This document shows positions 16,099-25,356 of a stretch of DNA of 28,593 nucleotides, one piece after another. Within the stretch, counting starts at the first letter, position 1, and the number at the start of each line of letters is the position of its first letter. The stretch comes from an uncultured Ruminococcus sp. (GTDB lineage Bacteria; Bacillota; Clostridia; Oscillospirales; Acutalibacteraceae): contig CACYDK010000016.1 of NCBI GenBank assembly GCA_902773155.1, forward strand, positions 1-28,593, read 5' to 3'. Both the position numbers and the translations under genes were made by a program. A model generated the notes under the pieces. That model was not told the origin of the DNA. It did not search any database and saw nothing but the letters and a program-made list of their open reading frames with translations.

Positions 16099-16104
16099 GA
16101 GGGG
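16099..16104 (+). promoter_or_regulatory. Shine-Dalgarno deciding the start at 16111
   Basis: GAGGGG is 6 nt from ATG 16111. The longest frame begins at ATG 16060, which overlaps the promoter spacer and has no ribosome binding site, so it is rejected. Confidence 0.85.
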
Positions 16105-16110
16105 ATCCCA

Positions 16111-18060
16111 ATGAAACTGAAAAAGCTTATTTGTTCCTGTCTCGCGGCGGCGGTGTTGTCGTCCGCGTCGCTTGCTCCGGCGAGCGCCGAGGCGGGGATT
16201 TCTTATACCTTCAAGGTTCCTGAGGCCGGGTACGCCGAGGGAAAAATTACCCTGAGCGGTCTTTCCGACGGCGCTTACAAGCTCTACTGGGCGGACGGCG
16301 AAAGGGCGCTCGAGGGCTATTACGAGCTCGGCGAGGTCAGCGTAAAATCAGGCTCAGCCTCCTTTGAGCTCGGGGAGCATACTGCTATCCCGCCGCTCGC
16401 GGAAAAGCTGATAGCCGTTTCCGGCGGCCAAAAGGCAACGGTAAAAAACGCGGCGGCTGTATACACGATACCGGCTAAAAAGAGATTTCCGTACAAGCCC
16501 GGACAAAAAAACTACAGCTTTATGAACTACTCCGATATCCACATCGACTGCGCCGAGCACCCGTACTACGAGCACTGCGAGCTGCATTTTGAGAAGGCTC
16601 TCGAGACCGCCGCAAAGCGCAAGGCCGATTTCATAGTTACAGCCGGCGACAATATCACCAACGCCGAAGGCCCCTCAAAGGAATTCGACCGATATCAGAA
16701 GATACTCGCCGATTCGCCCTACACAGGGCCGGTTTATGAGTCGAGCGGAAACCACGAGCTGCGCGTAGGCGAGCCCGACCGCGCGCTCTACACCTTTATG
16801 AACGCTACAGGACTTGACGGAGAGACCGATTCTCTTTCCGGTAAAAAGCCGTATTACTATGTAGAGGAGCCGAAAACCGGCGATATCTTCATCTTTATGG
16901 CGCTCGAGTTTGAATACAGTCCCAACGAGGGCGAAGAGTTCACGGACGAACAGCTCGACTGGTTTGAGGGGTTGCTGAAAAAGTACTACGGCCGAGGCCG
17001 CAATATCTACCTTTTACAGCACGCGCTTATAGGCGGCGGCTACGGAGCCGGCGACGACGAGGACAATTTCTACACCGTGCCGCTGAATCCGGTTTATGAC
17101 TCCACGATACGTTTTCAGGATATAATCGAGCAGTACCCCGAGCTTATCTGGATGTCAGGCCATACCCACATCGCGCTCAAATACGGCTATAATTACTCCG
17201 ATATGGACGACGCATCCTGCCATATGATCCACGACAGCTCCGTCTGCTGTCCTACGATGCTCGACTACGACAACCACAAGCTCAGCTATCAGGCGGCTCA
17301 GGGCGAGGAATACCGCGACTGTACCGAGGGCTACTATGTAGAGGCCTATGACGACGAGATAATCTACTACGGCGAGAATCTGTATCACGACAAGATCTAC
17401 CCGTCCGCTACATATATAATGGAAGGCTGCCGCAAGGACGCCGGCGGCTCTGCTCCGGAGGAAAAGTCCGGCGCCGTTCAGAGCGACGCGGCGGCAATGG
17501 CGACCCTCGCCGAGCTGACCTTTACCGCACCCAAGGCTCTCACCGGAGAAAACGGCAGCGAGGCCGATCTCAAGAGCCTGATCGCCCGTTCGCGCGATCT
17601 GCTCGACCGTTACTATACGCTCAGCTCCTTCAACGCTTACGCCGGGCTTAAGCGCGCCGTGGCTGAGTCCGAAAAAGCCGGGGTGAAGGCCGCTTTCAAA
17701 AAGCTTTCGCGCGCGTACCGCGAGTTTCTTCCCTATACCCGAAGCGGCCGCATTAGCGTGTATTTTACCGATACCGCCGGTTGGGGAAAGGCTTACGCCG
17801 AACTCTCGTCGCTTGCTCAGGAGGGAGTAAAGCTCCCGATGACCTTTGTCGAGAAGGATCCGGAGGGCGCGGACGTCTATAAAATCATCCTCAACTGCCG
17901 CGAATTCAACACCGCGGTGTTCTCCGACGGAGGCGACGAAAACATCTCCGAGACCCAGCACCTCACCACGGAAAACAATCAGCTTTTCTGGCTCAACAAC
18001 AAGGATCCGCTCGCTCCCTTCACCTGCTTTGCGAGAAAATACGAGGCGAATCAGGAATAA
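16111..18060 (+). CDS. Secreted metallophosphoesterase with FIVAR-like and CBM26-like C-terminal modules (649 aa)
   Basis: A Sec signal peptide (about 1-29, ASA cleavage) shows export. The calcineurin-like catalytic domain has all metal-binding motifs: SDIHID (D142, H144), AGDN (D180), SGNHE (N214, H215), QHAL (H304) and GHTH (H351, H353). The order and spacing fit an intact two-metal phosphoesterase. An N-terminal beta region (about 30-125) precedes it. Residues about 480-545 form a helical FIVAR-like segment. Residues about 546-640 resemble a CBM26, with VYFTDTAGWGKAYAEL, YKI and FNTAVFSDGG, although the usual WPG is replaced by LPM. The substrate is unknown; the tail suggests the enzyme is held on a glycan or starch surface. 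It has its own promoter and terminator. Confidence 0.85.
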   Translation: MKLKKLICSCLAAAVLSSASLAPASAEAGISYTFKVPEAGYAEGKITLSGLSDGAYKLYWADGERALEGYYELGEVSVKSGSASFELGEHTAIPPLAEKLIAVSGGQKATVKNAAAVYTIPAKKRFPYKPGQKNYSFMNYSDIHIDCAEHPYYEHCELHFEKALETAAKRKADFIVTAGDNITNAEGPSKEFDRYQKILADSPYTGPVYESSGNHELRVGEPDRALYTFMNATGLDGETDSLSGKKPYYYVEEPKTGDIFIFMALEFEYSPNEGEEFTDEQLDWFEGLLKKYYGRGRNIYLLQHALIGGGYGAGDDEDNFYTVPLNPVYDSTIRFQDIIEQYPELIWMSGHTHIALKYGYNYSDMDDASCHMIHDSSVCCPTMLDYDNHKLSYQAAQGEEYRDCTEGYYVEAYDDEIIYYGENLYHDKIYPSATYIMEGCRKDAGGSAPEEKSGAVQSDAAAMATLAELTFTAPKALTGENGSEADLKSLIARSRDLLDRYYTLSSFNAYAGLKRAVAESEKAGVKAAFKKLSRAYREFLPYTRSGRISVYFTDTAGWGKAYAELSSLAQEGVKLPMTFVEKDPEGADVYKIILNCREFNTAVFSDGGDENISETQHLTTENNQLFWLNNKDPLAPFTCFARKYEANQE

Positions 18061-18120
18061 AGAAAAGAATCCGCAAAGAATCTTGCGAGATGAGCGGCGA
18101 AAAGTAAACAAAGGCTAAAG

Positions 18121-18168
18121 AAACGGGCTGTCACAGATTTTGTGCTCTGTGACAGCCCGTATTGTTTT
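18121..18168. terminator. Bidirectional terminator between convergent genes
   Basis: A perfect 15-bp stem (18123-18137 with 18146-18160) has an 8-nt loop, T-rich sequence on the plus side and TTTCTTT on the minus side. It serves the phosphoesterase gene (plus) and the repeat-protein gene (minus). Confidence 0.93.
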
Positions 18169-18174
18169 TACAGT

Positions 18175-20310
18175 TTATTTGATTTTGATCTTTGCAGTTT
18201 TTGTAATGGTTTTTGAAGCGTAGGCCGCGTTGCCCTTTACGGAGATCTTGAGCTTGATCTTGTAGGTGCCCTTTGAGTACTTGCCCTTCTTTATGGTAAC
18301 TGCGCCGTTTTTGGCGACGGTTATCTTGCCCAAGAGCTTCTTTGCCGTGCCCTTCTTGACCAGGGAAACGGTGAATTTGCCCTGATTGTTTTTAACTGTG
18401 ATAGGAGTTACGGTCTGCTTCTTGCCTTTGAGAGCCTTCGCCTTAACAGACTTTGTCGCTGTTTTGACGGTCACGGGGTTAGCCTTTTTGCTTGAAGCGC
18501 TGGGTGAATTTCCGTCGCCGGCAGACTCAAAGTCGGTGTTGTTGATGTAGAAGTTGGTTTCGCCCTCGATGGTCTTGCGCGTAAATACCTGCGTAAGAGA
18601 CTTGCCGTCAACGCCCTCGGCAGGGGTGCAGATGTACTTCTGCTCCTCGGAGGTTTTCAGCTCGGGGAATTCCTCGTAGTTATAAACAGTGAGCTCGCCC
18701 TCCTGTGAATCGTAATTTGTCGTGCAAATATATTCTTTGCCGTTCTTATCCTTGTAAAAATATCCGTAAACATTTTTGACAGCGCCGTTGTTGTACACAT
18801 GGCCTGCGTCGGGGTCGTTGTTTACAAGAGTGTAGCCCGAGGAGTCAAAGTCGTCGTAGTCCATTGTAAGACATCCGTGATCCGCGAAATCGGTGTCCTC
18901 GATATAAATGTCATGTTTTTTGATGTACACATATTTTCTGATCCAACGGCTGGGGATCGCCTTTTCGTTTGCTTCTCCAAAGTTCTCGTAACGTCTGCCC
19001 TCGGTCATAAAGTATACGCCGTCGGGGTCGCTCTTGCTCTTTACGGGAGCGCCGAGGTCGTCGCTGTCCATGTCAAGCTCCTTAACAAAAACGCCGGTAA
19101 TACTCGAGGCGTCCACGTAAACTCCGTTACCGATGGGAACAAAGTCTTCGGGGGCAGGGGTGAGGTTTTTTGCGAACTCTTCGGCCTCGGCGCCTTCCTT
19201 TACGGCTGTGAATACATACGCGCCTTTTACGTCGGAGATCTCACTGTAGGTCGCTACTACCTTGGTCTGTCCGCTGTCCCATACGTCGCCGTAAACGTAG
19301 GCTTTGCCGTTTTTGTCTGTCATCTTTTTGAGATGTGCGTCAACATATCGCTTCTCTGTGTTGTAGAGCAAGTCCTCGTCCTGAACGTAATCGTTATAAT
19401 CGCTGTCGCCAGGATATATGTTCTTGCTTGTTTGTCCGTTGGAGAACGGAGCGAGCACATAAAGTCCGAGAGCCTTTGAGTAAGCGAGCTTGTTGATCCA
19501 GTAGCCTTTCTTCTCAACGCCGTCGCTGCTGGTTGTGGTGCACTCGCCCATAACGTAGATCCCGTCGGGGTCGGTCAGACACTTTGCCTTTTTTCCGATG
19601 TAATCGGGCTTGCGGGATTTGTCGACGCTGTAGCCGTTTGCCGAGGCGGGGTTTTCGGTATAGCTTTCCTCGCTCGAAACATCGGCCTTGCAGTCGCCGT
19701 TGAATACAAAGACCTTATCCGCCGAAGCGGCCTTGGACGATATGACCGCCACGGCCTTGTCTTTTCCGCTGATTTTAACATTTACTCCTTTGTCAAAGGT
19801 TACGGCCGACTCGGCGCCGTCGGAATAGTTCTCAAAGCCGACGCTGAAAAGCTTATCCTTATTTACGGTCAAAGCGCCGTCGCCCGTAAATGTTACGGCT
19901 GAGCTCCAGTAATAGGCATAGGCGCGGATCTGAGCGAGCGAGCAGTCGCCGACGACGTTTATTTTGAAGTCGTCGCCCATTGCGCGGTAAAGAAGGATCC
20001 TATCGGAAGCATTGAGGTTTGTAAGAGTCAGGGTATTTGTGCTCTTGTCGTAGTTTACGCCGTCGAGCTTGCTGACGCCCTCGTCCGAAAAAATGGGGGT
20101 GATGGCTTCCCTTTCGTAGCCGTATTTTTCGTCTGTTTCTATTTTTATGTTGCCCTTGCCGTCGGTCTCGATAAACGAGATCCCCGGATAATAGATCATA
20201 TAAGGGGCGGGTTCAGTTTTCTTCGGGCCGTTGTTCGCGGCGTACGCGGTCACTGATAAAACAGAAACGATCATAAGGACAGCTAATGCTGCCGAAATTA
20301 TCTTTTTCAT
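18175..20310 (-). CDS. Secreted repeat protein with lysine-rich C-terminal domain (711 aa)
   Basis: Start supported by AAGGAGG upstream of ATG 20310. Signal peptide 1-24 (AYA cleavage). Residues about 60-215 have a YDKSTNTLTLTNLNAS motif and repeated short strands (VTFTGDGALTV) resembling the carbohydrate-binding beta-helix type seen in Cthe_2159-like proteins. Next come two related modules starting DPDGIYVM (about 246) and DPDGVYFM (about 427), and a more degenerate third (about 566), each with W-x-x-K/Y-x-x-x and YI-x-x-TDF-like ends. The final 100 residues (611-711) are a Lys-rich, Gly/Thr-containing Ig-like tail common at the C-terminus of gut Firmicute surface proteins, probably wall-associating. 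No enzyme motif. Probably a surface adhesin or glycan-binding protein. Confidence 0.75.
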   Translation of the reverse strand: MKKIISAALAVLMIVSVLSVTAYAANNGPKKTEPAPYMIYYPGISFIETDGKGNIKIETDEKYGYEREAITPIFSDEGVSKLDGVNYDKSTNTLTLTNLNASDRILLYRAMGDDFKINVVGDCSLAQIRAYAYYWSSAVTFTGDGALTVNKDKLFSVGFENYSDGAESAVTFDKGVNVKISGKDKAVAVISSKAASADKVFVFNGDCKADVSSEESYTENPASANGYSVDKSRKPDYIGKKAKCLTDPDGIYVMGECTTTSSDGVEKKGYWINKLAYSKALGLYVLAPFSNGQTSKNIYPGDSDYNDYVQDEDLLYNTEKRYVDAHLKKMTDKNGKAYVYGDVWDSGQTKVVATYSEISDVKGAYVFTAVKEGAEAEEFAKNLTPAPEDFVPIGNGVYVDASSITGVFVKELDMDSDDLGAPVKSKSDPDGVYFMTEGRRYENFGEANEKAIPSRWIRKYVYIKKHDIYIEDTDFADHGCLTMDYDDFDSSGYTLVNNDPDAGHVYNNGAVKNVYGYFYKDKNGKEYICTTNYDSQEGELTVYNYEEFPELKTSEEQKYICTPAEGVDGKSLTQVFTRKTIEGETNFYINNTDFESAGDGNSPSASSKKANPVTVKTATKSVKAKALKGKKQTVTPITVKNNQGKFTVSLVKKGTAKKLLGKITVAKNGAVTIKKGKYSKGTYKIKLKISVKGNAAYASKTITKTAKIKIK

Positions 20311-20345
20311 AGTTTTTCCTCCTTGCAGAAAATTATTTCATCGGT

Positions 20346-20374
20346 ATTGTACAATAATATGGCTGATTTGTAAA
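20346..20374 (-). promoter_or_regulatory. Sigma-A promoter for the 711-aa repeat protein
   Basis: On the minus strand TTTACA (20369-20374), a 17-bp spacer and TACAAT (20346-20351). Initiation about 30 nt upstream of the start codon. Confidence 0.8.
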
Positions 20375-20496
20375 GATAAATTTACAAAAATATAAAGGCG
20401 GTTTTTGAAGAACGTGAGCGCCGAACGCTTTTTGCTCCTCTTAGCGCCGGGAGCGAACGGCGTTGCGACGCAGTACGGGCTCAAATAATATTTGTC

Positions 20497-20525
20497 AAAA
20501 AACGGGCTGTTTTCCGCAGCCCGTT
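20497..20525 (-). terminator. Terminator of the GtrA-family gene
   Basis: Read on the minus strand, a 9-bp stem (20517-20525 with 20501-20509), a 7-nt loop and a run of six T. Lies 11 nt past the stop codon. Confidence 0.9.
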
Positions 20526-20536
20526 TATCTTATATC

Positions 20537-20995
20537 TCAGTTTTTTTCCTTAAACGCGAAGAACCGCTGGCCTACGTAGTTGCACGCTACGAAGGTGCAA
20601 GCGCCTACCGCGAGGGCGGCGTTTCCCGCGAATTTCGGTACGCTCATTCCGAACATCGAGATATTGTTCGCCGTACAAATGAAGCTTACGAGCGGCGATA
20701 CGGCCACGTATGCGATAAGGTAGCATACCACGATGTTTAGCGCGAACCTGAAAACCGGCTTCCAGCCCTTTTCGGTGTTTTTAAAGGTGAAGTACTTGTT
20801 GAGGAAATAGCTCAGCACGCTTCCGATAAAGTTGCCCAGGAAAGAGGCGAGCACAACGCCCCAGCCGAACTTGTCCCAGCCGAAAACATTGAAAAAGACG
20901 AATTGCAGTCCCATACCCACTATCGTGTTAAGAATACCCACCAAAATGAATTTCAGGAATTTTATATCAAAAAATTTTTTGAGAAAGTCTTTCAT
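20537..20995 (-). CDS. GtrA/GtcA-family membrane protein (152 aa)
   Basis: Four membrane helices and the family signatures FLKFILVGILNTIVG, YFLNKYFTF and YVGQRFFAF identify the GtrA/GtcA family, small proteins thought to flip undecaprenyl-phosphate-linked sugars for decoration of cell-wall polymers or O-antigen. The start at 20995 has a GAAGTG element 5 nt upstream; an in-frame ATG at 21019 would add eight residues (MSEKGSEK) but has a weaker site. Length 152-160 is typical. It is divergent from a YfhO-family gene, the same pair of families that acts in lipoteichoic acid glycosylation in Bacillus and Listeria. No CsbB-type glycosyltransferase lies in the window. Confidence 0.88.
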   Translation of the reverse strand: MKDFLKKFFDIKFLKFILVGILNTIVGMGLQFVFFNVFGWDKFGWGVVLASFLGNFIGSVLSYFLNKYFTFKNTEKGWKPVFRFALNIVVCYLIAYVAVSPLVSFICTANNISMFGMSVPKFAGNAALAVGACTFVACNYVGQRFFAFKEKN

Positions 20996-21075
20996 TTTTT
21001 CACTTCCCTTTTCCGACATTATACCAACCGCCGGACGAAAAGTCCATATTTTATTTAAAAAATATAAAATTATTA

Positions 21076-21104
21076 TTTACCTGAACCACAATTTATGTTA
21101 TTAT
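21076..21104 (+). promoter_or_regulatory. Promoter for the YfhO-family gene
   Basis: TTTACC (21076-21081), 17-bp spacer and TATTAT (21099-21104) with an extended TG at 21096-21097. Leader about 29 nt. Confidence 0.65.
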
Positions 21105-21139
21105 TAATAAGTTAGATTTTATCTTTAAGGTGATAAAGA

Positions 21140-23965
21140 ATGAAAGAAGTTATTGTTAAAGAGAAAAAGCGGACATTCGCGGGCTTCTTTGACTGTCCGT
21201 CAAAGCCTACTCTTCGCGAGGGCGGATTTTTCAGCCGGAACCGTTATGTTCTGCTGGCTTTCGCCGTTCCGTTTTTGATCATGTTCTCGGCTTTCGCGAT
21301 TATGGGCTGTCAGCCCTTTGGCGATAAGCAGATACTCGTCACGGACCTGTGGCACCAGTTCTTTCCGTTTCTCGTTGATTTTCAGGACAAGCTGAGACAC
21401 GGCGAATCGCTGTTCTGGTCTTGGACTCAGGGCGGCGGCACGAATTATTTCGCGCTGATGTCCTACTATCTTATGAGCCCCCTGAACTTCCTCACGGTGA
21501 TCCTGCCGTCGGGACTTTTCGGAATAAACAACATCCAGTGGGTCAATATGTTCCTCACCCTTGCCGTTGCGGTCAAGATCGCGCTCGCGGGATGCTTCTT
21601 CTCGATATTCCTGCGCTATACCTTTAAGAGGGACGATATTTCGCTCACGATATTCTCGACCTGCTTCGCGCTTTCAGCCTTCTTTATGGGCTACTACTGG
21701 TGCGAAATCTGGCTCGATACCGTCGCGCTGACGCCGCTTGTCGTTATGGGCTTTATTGCTATGATGCGCGAGGGCAAGTACCGCCTCTATGTAGTTACGC
21801 TCGCGCTCTCTGTGCTCGCGAACTATTACATCGGTCTTTTCACCTGCATTTTTATGGCGATCTGCTTTATCGGCTACCAGATATGCGCGTGGGACGGCAT
21901 AAAGGCCTTTGGCAAAAAGCTCCTGAAAATGGCGATCTGGTCGGTAGTTGCGATAATGTTGACCGCGTTTATGATATTGCCGGCATATTTTGCCCTGCAA
22001 AATACCCATGCCGCCTCGAGCTCCTTCCCATCAAGCTACGCGATAAATATCGGCTCGCCCAACGATTTGATGGGTACCCTCGACGCTATCAAGCAGGTTA
22101 TTTCCAACACAGCCGCGTTTGTAAAGCCTGCCACTACCGGCGGACTTCCCAACATCGCCTGCGGAGTTATTTCGGTGATCCTCGCCATTGTGTTTATGGT
22201 GAACAAGAAGATAAAGCTCAGGGAAAAGCTCTTCCACGGCGGACTTTTGCTCTTCCTGATTTTGAGCTTCATCATCCGCCAGCTCGACTATATCTGGCAC
22301 GGCTTCCACTTTACAAATATGATCCCCTACCGCTTTAGCTACCTCGTCAGCTTTACTCTGGTGGTCATGGCGTTCAGGGCCTTTCAGCTTATCGACGAGA
22401 TCGACCTCTTCGACCTCAGCATCTCCTCGCTCGTTATGCTTTTGATAGTCCTGCTGTGCATAGGCACTCAGGAGCTACTCCCGATCCTCGGAACGGCCGC
22501 GATCGCCGTGGTGATCCTCGCGGTGCTCTTCATCTACAAGAAATCAAATTCGAAAAAGTCCGTAAAGTCTAAAAAAGGACTGCGCTTTTCGAAACAGGCT
22601 CTGTGCTTTGTCCTCTTCTTCGTAGTAATTATCCAGAGCGCGGTGACGGGATATATAGGCGTTAGCACGACCACCGTAACAACAACCTACGACTATCCGC
22701 GCGGAGGCGCCGACACCGCTAATGTCGTCGATATGATGAAGCAGTACGAGTCCAACACGCCCGAGCTCTGGAGAGCTGATTTTACAAGCACCCAGACCCT
22801 CTGCGACTCCTCGCTGAACACCTTCAACGGCTACTCGATGTTTAACTCGATGGTCAACGAGAAGATTACCCGCTTTACTGAGAATTTCGGACTTATGGGC
22901 TGGCTCGCGGGAAACCGCTACACCTACGCCGAGAGCACCCCCGTGGCGAATCTTTTCCTCAACCTCAAGTATATCATCGCCCGTGACGGCGGATATAACG
23001 ATACTAATTATTTAAGCGAGGTATACGCCTCGAACAACGTAAAGCTCCTAAAGAACAAGGCGTATATCCCGATGGGCTTTATGGTCAACAAAAACCTTCT
23101 GAATTATCAGGGCATAGACGCGGAGGATACCTACAACCCCTTCGATAAACAGAATCAGTTCTTCAAGCTTGCTACCGGTATCGAGAAGGACATCTTTACT
23201 CCGCTCGACGTCGTATCTCAGGGGCACACCCCCTACGAATCCTTCCCGGTAAACCGCTCCGACTACGGCAGCTACACCTTCTCCTGTAACGCAGGGTTCA
23301 CGGAGGCTCCTCACCTCAAGTGGAATTACGAGGCTCCAAAGGACGGCTGGTATTACGCCTACGTTCGAATCTCAAATGAGGACGGCGTAAGCGTTTACTG
23401 CAACGACGCCGCCCGCACGGGCACCTCGAGCTTCTACATCAAGCGCCCCTACATTATGTCGATAGGCTATTTCAGCAAGGGCGACAAGATCTCGATCTAC
23501 AGCGACCTCGAGGCGAACGCTTCCGGAACGGCTCAGGTTTACGTCAACCTGCTCGACACAAAAACCTTTGACGAGGGTTTTGAAAAGCTCAAAGAGAACC
23601 CGATGACCACCACAAACCTCACCGGCTCCTCTATGGACGGCACTATAGACGTTAAGCAGGACGGACTCCTGTACACCTCGATCCCCTACGAGCAGGGCAG
23701 GGAAGAGACCGATACTCTGATCGGAAAGCTCTTCGGCTCTGACAGCGAGGGCTGGACGGCGACGGTCGACGGACAAAAGGCCGAGATAAAGCCGCTCGCC
23801 GAGGCGCTGGTCACGGTCGAGCTTACTAAGGGTCAGCACAACGTGCGTTTCAGCTATCTTCCCAAGGGCTTCATCAAGGGAATGATAATCTCCCTTTCAG
23901 GTCTTATGATATTCGTTGGCTACACGGTATTCGTTTTTGTAAGAAAAAAGAAAAAGAAGAGCTGA
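21140..23965 (+). CDS. YfhO-family polytopic membrane protein, probable GT-C-type glycosyltransferase (941 aa)
   Basis: AAGGTGAT at 21127-21134 precedes ATG 21140. The first half has about a dozen membrane helices, with DLWHQFFPF and FWSWTQGGG after the first helix, the conserved acidic loop of YfhO proteins. The second half (about 510-905) is extracytoplasmic, ending in GWTATVDGQKAE and LTKGQHNVRFSYLP, the hallmark YfhO C-terminal region. A last helix (about 908-935) is followed by a basic tail. In Bacillus and Listeria, YfhO-type proteins are implicated in transferring lipid-linked GlcNAc to lipoteichoic acid outside the membrane. Here the acceptor is unknown. Length is typical. The divergent GtrA-type neighbour is a plausible partner. 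Confidence 0.88.
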   Translation: MKEVIVKEKKRTFAGFFDCPSKPTLREGGFFSRNRYVLLAFAVPFLIMFSAFAIMGCQPFGDKQILVTDLWHQFFPFLVDFQDKLRHGESLFWSWTQGGGTNYFALMSYYLMSPLNFLTVILPSGLFGINNIQWVNMFLTLAVAVKIALAGCFFSIFLRYTFKRDDISLTIFSTCFALSAFFMGYYWCEIWLDTVALTPLVVMGFIAMMREGKYRLYVVTLALSVLANYYIGLFTCIFMAICFIGYQICAWDGIKAFGKKLLKMAIWSVVAIMLTAFMILPAYFALQNTHAASSSFPSSYAINIGSPNDLMGTLDAIKQVISNTAAFVKPATTGGLPNIACGVISVILAIVFMVNKKIKLREKLFHGGLLLFLILSFIIRQLDYIWHGFHFTNMIPYRFSYLVSFTLVVMAFRAFQLIDEIDLFDLSISSLVMLLIVLLCIGTQELLPILGTAAIAVVILAVLFIYKKSNSKKSVKSKKGLRFSKQALCFVLFFVVIIQSAVTGYIGVSTTTVTTTYDYPRGGADTANVVDMMKQYESNTPELWRADFTSTQTLCDSSLNTFNGYSMFNSMVNEKITRFTENFGLMGWLAGNRYTYAESTPVANLFLNLKYIIARDGGYNDTNYLSEVYASNNVKLLKNKAYIPMGFMVNKNLLNYQGIDAEDTYNPFDKQNQFFKLATGIEKDIFTPLDVVSQGHTPYESFPVNRSDYGSYTFSCNAGFTEAPHLKWNYEAPKDGWYYAYVRISNEDGVSVYCNDAARTGTSSFYIKRPYIMSIGYFSKGDKISIYSDLEANASGTAQVYVNLLDTKTFDEGFEKLKENPMTTTNLTGSSMDGTIDVKQDGLLYTSIPYEQGREETDTLIGKLFGSDSEGWTATVDGQKAEIKPLAEALVTVELTKGQHNVRFSYLPKGFIKGMIISLSGLMIFVGYTVFVFVRKKKKKS

Positions 23966-23991
23966 TATAAATATTCAGTAAAAAGCTTAAT

Positions 23992-24028
23992 GGCGGCGCC
24001 GCAAAAATCGGCGCCGCCTTAAATTTTT
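23992..24028 (+). terminator. Terminator after the YfhO-family gene
   Basis: Perfect 10-bp GC stem (23992-24001 with 24009-24018), 7-nt loop, then a T-rich tract. A second small hairpin (24031-24037 with 24042-24048) follows. Confidence 0.9.
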
Positions 24029-24050
24029 GAGGCTTTTTTACAAAAGCCTA

Positions 24051-24079
24051 TTGATTATACACGGGCTTTGTTGTATAAT
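24051..24079 (+). promoter_or_regulatory. Strong sigma-A promoter of pgk-tpiA-gpmI
   Basis: TTGATT (24051-24056), exactly 17 bp, TATAAT (24074-24079). Leader about 38 nt. Confidence 0.9.
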
Positions 24080-24123
24080 TTATACGTCAAACTATATTTA
24101 TTTACAGAAAGGACGTAATTAAA

Positions 24124-25332
24124 ATGAAACTGAATAAGGTTACTGTTGATGACATTAATGTAAAGGGTAAAAAGGTTCTTGTTCGAGTTGATTTCAACGT
24201 TCCGCTCAAGGACGGCGTTATCACAAACGACAACAGAATCGCAGCCGCTTTACCTACGATCAAGAAGCTTATCGCCGACGGCGGAAAGGTTATTCTCTGC
24301 TCTCACCTTGGTAAGCCGAAGAACGGCCCCGAGGACAAGTTCTCGCTCGCTCCCGTTGCCGTAAGACTTTCCGAGCTCCTCGGCCAGGACGTTGTATTTG
24401 CCGACGATCCCGAGGTCGTAGGCGAGAACGCAAAGGCCGCCGTAGCCGCTATGAAGGACGGCGACGTTGTTCTTCTCCAGAACACCCGCTTCAGAAAAGA
24501 GGAGACCAAGAACCTCGAGCCCTTCGCCTCTGAGCTCGCTTCTCTCGCCGAGGTATTCGTAATGGACGCCTTTGGCTCTGCTCACCGCGCTCACTGCTCC
24601 ACCGCGGGCGTTACAAACCACATCAAGGACACGGCCGTAGGATATCTCATGCAGAAGGAGATCGACTACCTCGGAAACGCTGTTGAAAATCCGGTACGTC
24701 CCTTTGTCGCTATCCTCGGCGGAGCTAAGGTTGCCGATAAGCTCAACGTTATCTCCAACCTCCTCGAGAAGTGCGACACTCTCATCATCGGCGGCGGTAT
24801 GGCCTACACCTTCTTAAAGGCTCAGGGTCTCGAGATCGGTAAGTCGCTTGTTGACGATACAAAGCTCGACTACTGTAAGGAGATGATGGAGAAGGCCGAG
24901 AAGCTCGGTAAGAAGCTCCTTCTTCCCATCGATACCACGATCGCCGCTTCCTTCCCCGACCCGATCGACGCTCCTATCGACACCGAGATCGTCGACGTAG
25001 AGAACATCCCGGCCGATATGGAAGGTCTCGACATCGGCACAAAGACTCAGGAGCTCTTTGCCGAGGCTGTTAAGACCGCAAAGACCGTTGTATGGAACGG
25101 ACCTATGGGCGTATTCGAGAACCCGATCCTCGCCAAGGGCACGATCGCGGTAGCCAAGGCTCTCGCCGAGACAGAGGCTACAACAATCATCGGCGGCGGC
25201 GACAGCGCGGCTGCTGTTATCCAGCTCGGCTTCTCCGATAAGATGAGCCACATCTCTACAGGCGGCGGCGCCTCGCTCGAGTATCTCGAGGGCAAGGTTC
25301 TCCCCGGAATCGACGTAATCGCCGACAAGTAA
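24124..25332 (+). CDS. pgk: Phosphoglycerate kinase
   Basis: Converts 1,3-bisphosphoglycerate and ADP to 3-phosphoglycerate and ATP in cytoplasmic glycolysis. All landmarks are present in order: RVDFNVPL near residue 22, [67 protein letters not shown] and the C-terminal STGGGASLE. 402 residues is standard. AAAGGA at 24108-24113 supports the start. First gene of a three-gene glycolytic operon; gapA and eno are not in the window. Codon use is strongly biased, as expected for high expression. Confidence 0.98.
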   Translation: MKLNKVTVDDINVKGKKVLVRVDFNVPLKDGVITNDNRIAAALPTIKKLIADGGKVILCSHLGKPKNGPEDKFSLAPVAVRLSELLGQDVVFADDPEVVGENAKAAVAAMKDGDVVLLQNTRFRKEETKNLEPFASELASLAEVFVMDAFGSAHRAHCSTAGVTNHIKDTAVGYLMQKEIDYLGNAVENPVRPFVAILGGAKVADKLNVISNLLEKCDTLIIGGGMAYTFLKAQGLEIGKSLVDDTKLDYCKEMMEKAEKLGKKLLLPIDTTIAASFPDPIDAPIDTEIVDVENIPADMEGLDIGTKTQELFAEAVKTAKTVVWNGPMGVFENPILAKGTIAVAKALAETEATTIIGGGDSAAAVIQLGFSDKMSHISTGGGASLEYLEGKVLPGIDVIADK

Positions 25333-25356
25333 TAAAAACAGAAAGGCTGATAGATT

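Noticed and set aside
17155..18111. 318-codon minus-strand frame over the phosphoesterase
   Set aside because: Antisense to an intact enzyme gene with clear motifs and it crosses into the terminator side; composition looks like a shadow.
18799..19479. 226-codon plus-strand frame within the repeat-protein gene
   Set aside because: Antisense shadow; no Shine-Dalgarno sequence and no family features.
20492..20740. 82-codon plus-strand frame over the GtrA-family gene
   Set aside because: Begins within the terminator and overlaps a conserved membrane protein.
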